From Bacillaceae bacterium (lineage in GTDB: Bacteria; Bacillota; Bacilli; Bacillales; Amphibacillaceae): DNA of 14,126 nucleotides. The notes under the pieces were generated by a model. The model saw only the letters and a list, made by a program, of their open reading frames with translations. It made no database searches and had not been told where the DNA came from. The stretch covers positions 1 to 14,126 of the forward strand of contig JASLIE010000059.1 in assembly GCA_030152985.1 (NCBI GenBank), read 5' to 3'. Shown piece after piece: positions 11,778 to 14,126 of this stretch. Every line of letters begins with the position of its first letter. The first letter of the stretch is position 1. The position numbers and the translations under genes were made by a program.

Positions 11778-11811
11778 GGACATTTATATCCCGGAAAAAT
11801 ATTACTGTCCC
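11778..11811 (-). promoter_or_regulatory. CggR operator-like site upstream of cggR
   Basis: On the minus strand, GGGAC (11811-11807) and CGGGAT (11793-11788) form a direct repeat offset by 19 nt, and TGTCC (11782-11778) closes the second half. The B. subtilis CggR operator is two CGGGAC-N6-TGTC units. Here the second unit is CGGGAT-N5-TGTC and the first lacks a clear TGTC. The outer GGACA/TGTCC also forms an inverted pair. It lies about 22-55 nt downstream of the predicted start of transcription, as expected for this repressor. Confidence 0.6.
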
Positions 11812-11839
11812 TCTCTGGGTAAAAAAACTTATTTTTTTA

Positions 11840-11868
11840 ATTATATCATGATTACAAATCACTTGCGA
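11840..11868 (-). promoter_or_regulatory. Candidate promoter of cggR-gap
   Basis: A perfect TATAAT (11845-11840 on the minus strand) with an upstream TGA (11848-11846) forms an extended -10. The hexamer 17 nt upstream, TCGCAA (11868-11863), is a poor -35. The -35 region lies inside the 3' end of the glutaredoxin-like gene. Transcription would begin near 11833, giving a 77-nt leader that contains the operator-like site. Confidence 0.6.
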
Positions 11869-12103
11869 GCTCTTTTAAGTGAATAAGTAGCTGATCAAGA
11901 CGTAGATTTTCACCGTACAAAACAGACTCTCCGACTTCAACAACAGGAATGAGTAAGTGATACTTTTCTAAGTAAATTTCCTCCTCATAAATGTCTTTAA
12001 TCTCAAGTTCAAATGCTTCTAATTCTTGAACCGTTTTTACAAGTGCAAGTGCTTCATCACATAATTGACAATTTTGACGTGTATAAAAAATAACTTTCTT
12101 CAT
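11852..12103 (-). CDS. Glutaredoxin-like thiol protein
   Basis: This is a small cytoplasmic thioredoxin-fold protein of 83 residues. The start MKKVIFYTRQNCQLC gives a first beta strand and a CxxC dithiol at C12-C15. IP at 52-53 supplies the expected cis-proline. The C-terminal GENLRLDQLLIHLKEL forms the last helix. It resembles the glutaredoxin-like family (DUF836/PF05768) that lies next to cggR in several Bacillales. Its redox partner is unknown, and whether it uses glutathione or bacillithiol cannot be told. ATG 12103 follows a GGAGTG site 5 nt upstream. No GC-rich terminator separates it from cggR, so read-through into the glycolytic operon is likely. A TATAAT at 12135-12140 on the minus strand may be its -10, though without a good -35. 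Confidence 0.85.
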   Translation of the reverse strand: MKKVIFYTRQNCQLCDEALALVKTVQELEAFELEIKDIYEEEIYLEKYHLLIPVVEVGESVLYGENLRLDQLLIHLKELASDL

Positions 12104-12147
12104 TTAATCACTCCAAATACTTTTAATTGGTTTAATTATACACTAAA

Positions 12148-12175
12148 TTGACTTATTATATATATGTGGCACAAT
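12148..12175 (+). promoter_or_regulatory. Candidate promoter of the uracil permease gene
   Basis: TTGACT (12148-12153) and CACAAT (12170-12175) are separated by 16 nt, pointing to the permease gene. The leader would be about 55 nt. It shows no recognisable PyrR-type attenuator or purine riboswitch, so any pyrimidine control is not visible here. Confidence 0.4.
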
Positions 12176-12237
12176 TAAAAAGACTTTATTAGAATATTTT
12201 GATGATTAAATTATTTAAATTTAAAGGAGCTTAAATT

Positions 12238-13518
12238 ATGAAAGAGAAAGACTTTATTGATGTTCATGAAAGACCCCCACTCATGAAAGGTATCCCACTT
12301 GGGTTACAGCACTTATTTGCCATGTTTGGATCAACTGTACTAGTTCCTCTGCTCTTTGGAGTCAACCCTGCAACCGTTTTATTAATGAATGGTGTTGGAA
12401 CTCTAATTTATTTATTCATAACAAAAGGAAAAATACCTGCTTATTTAGGTTCTAGCTTTGCTTTTATTGCACCAGTCACTGCAGTTTTGAATGAACATTC
12501 TGGCCCAGACGGCTACAGCTATGTTCTTGGTGGATTTTTAATGGTCGGAATTATTTTAACTCTTGTTGCTTTAATTGTAAGGTTCTTAGGAACAAAATGG
12601 ATCGATGTTGTATTTCCACCGGCAGCAATGGGAGCAATTGTTGCGGTTATTGGACTTGAACTCGTTCCTGTTGCAGCTGGCATGGCTGGTTGGATTGATC
12701 CTGGTAATGTTGATAATTGGCAAATGGATCCGACTGTGGCGCTTGTTAGCTTTTTGACCTTATTTATGACTGTTATTTATTGGGTGACTCTACGTGGATT
12801 TTTGAAAATAATTCCTATTTTACTTGGAATTATCACTGGATATGTGATTGCTTATTTTTTTGGAATCGTTGATTTAACTCAAGTAAATGAAGCAAAGTGG
12901 ATTACACAGCCAGAGTTTTACACCCTAAAAATTCATTGGCCATCAATTCTCATTATTTTACCTGCAGCACTTGTTTTAATACCTGAACATATCGGCCACT
13001 TATTTGTAACGAGTAATATTGTTGGGAAAGATTTAACGAAAGACCCTGGCCTCGATCGTTCGCTCGCTGGTAACGGAATTTCAACAATTATCTCAAGTTT
13101 TTTCGGTTCAACACCTAATACGACTTATGGTGAAAATATCGGTGTCCTTGCAATTACAAAAGTTTACTCGACTTGGGTCATTGGACTTGCTGCTATTTTT
13201 GCAATTATCCTTTCTTTTGTCGGTAAATTATCAAGTCTTATTTCATCTATACCTACACCTGTTATGGGTGGTATATCGCTTTTATTATTTGGGATTATTG
13301 CTATTAGTGGAATTAGAATGTTAGTTGAAGCACAAGTCGATTACAGTAAATCGCAAAACTTAATTTTAACAAGTATCGTTCTAGTTGTTGGGATTAGTGG
13401 TGCTAGTGTTCAAATTGGAGAAGTCGTGATTGCTGGAATGGGACTTGCAACAGTCGTTGCAATTATGTTAAGTCTTTTCTTTAAATTTTTAGAACTTTTA
13501 AATTTATCAAATGAATAA
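12238..13518 (+). CDS. uraA: Uracil:proton symporter, UraA type (NCS2 family)
   Basis: This nucleobase permease imports uracil with protons across the cytoplasmic membrane for salvage. The 426 residues and about 14 hydrophobic segments fit the NCS2 fold. The N-terminal ERPPL and LQHLFAMFGSTVLVP (23-37), KIPAYLGSSFAFI (65-77) and FPPAAMGAIVAVIGLE (126-141) are nearly those of E. coli UraA, and are closer to it than to B. subtilis PyrP, where the last motif differs. The residues equivalent to UraA Glu241, His245 and Glu290 are present as E250, H254 and E299 (PEHIGHL and TTYGENIGV). ATG 12238 has AAAGGAG 8 nt upstream. It diverges from the glutaredoxin-like gene and is followed by trpB after 57 nt with no clear terminator. 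It is not clustered with pyr genes here. Xanthine specificity is unlikely given the UraA-like residues, but would need a test. Confidence 0.92.
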   Translation: MKEKDFIDVHERPPLMKGIPLGLQHLFAMFGSTVLVPLLFGVNPATVLLMNGVGTLIYLFITKGKIPAYLGSSFAFIAPVTAVLNEHSGPDGYSYVLGGFLMVGIILTLVALIVRFLGTKWIDVVFPPAAMGAIVAVIGLELVPVAAGMAGWIDPGNVDNWQMDPTVALVSFLTLFMTVIYWVTLRGFLKIIPILLGIITGYVIAYFFGIVDLTQVNEAKWITQPEFYTLKIHWPSILIILPAALVLIPEHIGHLFVTSNIVGKDLTKDPGLDRSLAGNGISTIISSFFGSTPNTTYGENIGVLAITKVYSTWVIGLAAIFAIILSFVGKLSSLISSIPTPVMGGISLLLFGIIAISGIRMLVEAQVDYSKSQNLILTSIVLVVGISGASVQIGEVVIAGMGLATVVAIMLSLFFKFLELLNLSNE

Positions 13519-13547
13519 GTGATTTCACCACTTTAATGTGCTAAACT
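13519..13547 (+). promoter_or_regulatory. Weak promoter candidate upstream of trpB
   Basis: TGC followed by TAAACT (13542-13547) is an extended -10-like element, with GTGATT (13519-13524) 17 nt upstream as a weak -35. It begins just after the permease stop codon. No intrinsic terminator is visible in the gap, so read-through from the permease gene is the alternative. Confidence 0.3.
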
Positions 13548-13575
13548 AGTGATAAATACGAAGGAGTTGATGAGT

Positions 13576-14126
13576 GTGAAAACTGGAGATTTCGGCCAAT
13601 TTGGTGGGAGCTATGTTCCCAATGATTTACAAGCTGTGTTAGATGATTTAGAGGAAGCGTTTAATACATATAAAGATGATCCTGAATTTATCGATGAATT
13701 TAACTACTACTTAAAAGAATATGTTGGACGTGAAAATCCACTAACATTTGCAAAAAACTTAAGTGAAAAAATTGGTGGAGCTAAAATATATTTAAAGCGA
13801 GAAGATTTAAATCATACGGGTGCTCATAAAATTAATAACACTATTGGACAAATATTACTTGCAAAACGTATGGGAGCAAAACGTATTATTGCTGAGACTG
13901 GCGCCGGTCAGCATGGTGTAGCAACAGCAACTGCCTGCGCTATGTTTAATATTCCTTGTACGATTTATATGGGAGAGGTTGATGTAAAACGTCAGGCACT
14001 CAATGTATTTCGGATGGAATTGCTAGGCGCTGAGGTTGTCTCAGTGACAGAGGGACAAGGAAGACTTAAAGAGGCTGTTGACGCTGCTTTAAATGAATTA
14101 GTAGAAAATCACGAAACGACTTTCTA
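13576..14126 (+). CDS. trpB: Tryptophan synthase beta chain, N-terminal part (3' end off the right edge)
   Basis: TrpB is a cytoplasmic PLP enzyme that condenses indole with L-serine to give tryptophan, normally in complex with TrpA. 183 codons are present of about 400. The [10 protein letters not shown] start (6-15), [13 protein letters not shown] (44-56), [16 protein letters not shown] (73-88) with PLP lysine K85, and [13 protein letters not shown] (106-118) with catalytic E107 are intact. K165 aligns with the Salmonella lysine (K167) that contacts TrpA. The segment after it, [15 protein letters not shown], departs from the usual SxTLKDAxNEAxRDW. The start is GTG 13576 with AAGGAG 9 nt upstream; an in-frame ATG at 13570 is only 3 nt from that site. 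No trpF precedes it, unlike the usual trp operon, so it may be a separate trpBA unit or a lone trpB. Confidence 0.95.
   Translation, partial: MKTGDFGQFGGSYVPNDLQAVLDDLEEAFNTYKDDPEFIDEFNYYLKEYVGRENPLTFAKNLSEKIGGAKIYLKREDLNHTGAHKINNTIGQILLAKRMGAKRIIAETGAGQHGVATATACAMFNIPCTIYMGEVDVKRQALNVFRMELLGAEVVSVTEGQGRLKEAVDAALNELVENHETTF

Noticed and set aside
11821..11838. A7-CTTA-T7 hairpin as terminator of the glutaredoxin-like gene
   Set aside because: The stem has only seven A:T pairs and no G:C, so it is too weak to be an intrinsic terminator. It is more simply an AT-rich part of the cggR leader.
12104..12237. Riboswitch or PyrR attenuator upstream of the uracil permease gene
   Set aside because: The 134-nt gap is A/T-rich with no conserved anti-anti-terminator or terminator hairpin that I can recognise.
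13516..13535. AAGTG/CACTT hairpin after the permease gene as terminator
   Set aside because: A five-pair stem with a loop of seven and no U-run does not make an intrinsic terminator.

Overview
This is an AT-rich chromosomal segment of a low-GC Firmicute, most likely a member of the Bacillaceae. The evidence is the gene order: cggR-gap-pgk-tpiA-gpmI-eno and secG-est-rnr are both conserved Bacillales blocks. Shine-Dalgarno sites are strong, TTG and GTG starts are frequent, and several proteins closely resemble Bacillus or Geobacillus homologues. A fermentative halophilic or alkaliphilic genus such as Amphibacillus or Halolactibacillus would fit, but that is a guess. No rRNA, tRNA, CRISPR array, insertion sequence, prophage or att site is visible. 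No stretch longer than about 190 bases lacks a gene.

Region 1 (1-2273, minus strand): secG, a TTG-started carboxylesterase (est) and the N-terminal half of RNase R (rnr), which runs off the left edge. An intrinsic-terminator-like hairpin lies between secG and est. Region 2 (2291-4791) holds two divergently transcribed membrane-protein genes: a YjiH-family permease-like protein of unknown substrate (minus) and an acyltransferase-3 family protein (plus). They share a 188-bp intergenic region with promoter candidates and a 28-bp AT-rich dyad. They appear to be accessory genes placed between eno and secG.

Region 3 (4819-11756, minus strand): the lower-glycolysis cluster. CggR, the repressor, is followed by gap, a terminator, then pgk-tpiA-gpmI-eno packed with spacings of 12 nt, an 8-nt overlap and 13 nt. 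Together these carry triose phosphates to phosphoenolpyruvate. A CggR-operator-like site precedes cggR. Upstream, a small glutaredoxin-like gene ends just before the cggR promoter. The cluster ends in a hairpin that terminates both eno and the convergent acyltransferase gene.

Region 4 (12238-14126, plus strand): a UraA-type uracil permease, then the first 183 codons of trpB with no trpF before it.

Most of the window is conserved housekeeping sequence, and I do not see a convincing new system. The items most worth a second look are the yjiH/acyltransferase control region, the variant CggR operator, the secG-est hairpin, the possible decoy start at secG, and the apparently separate trpB.
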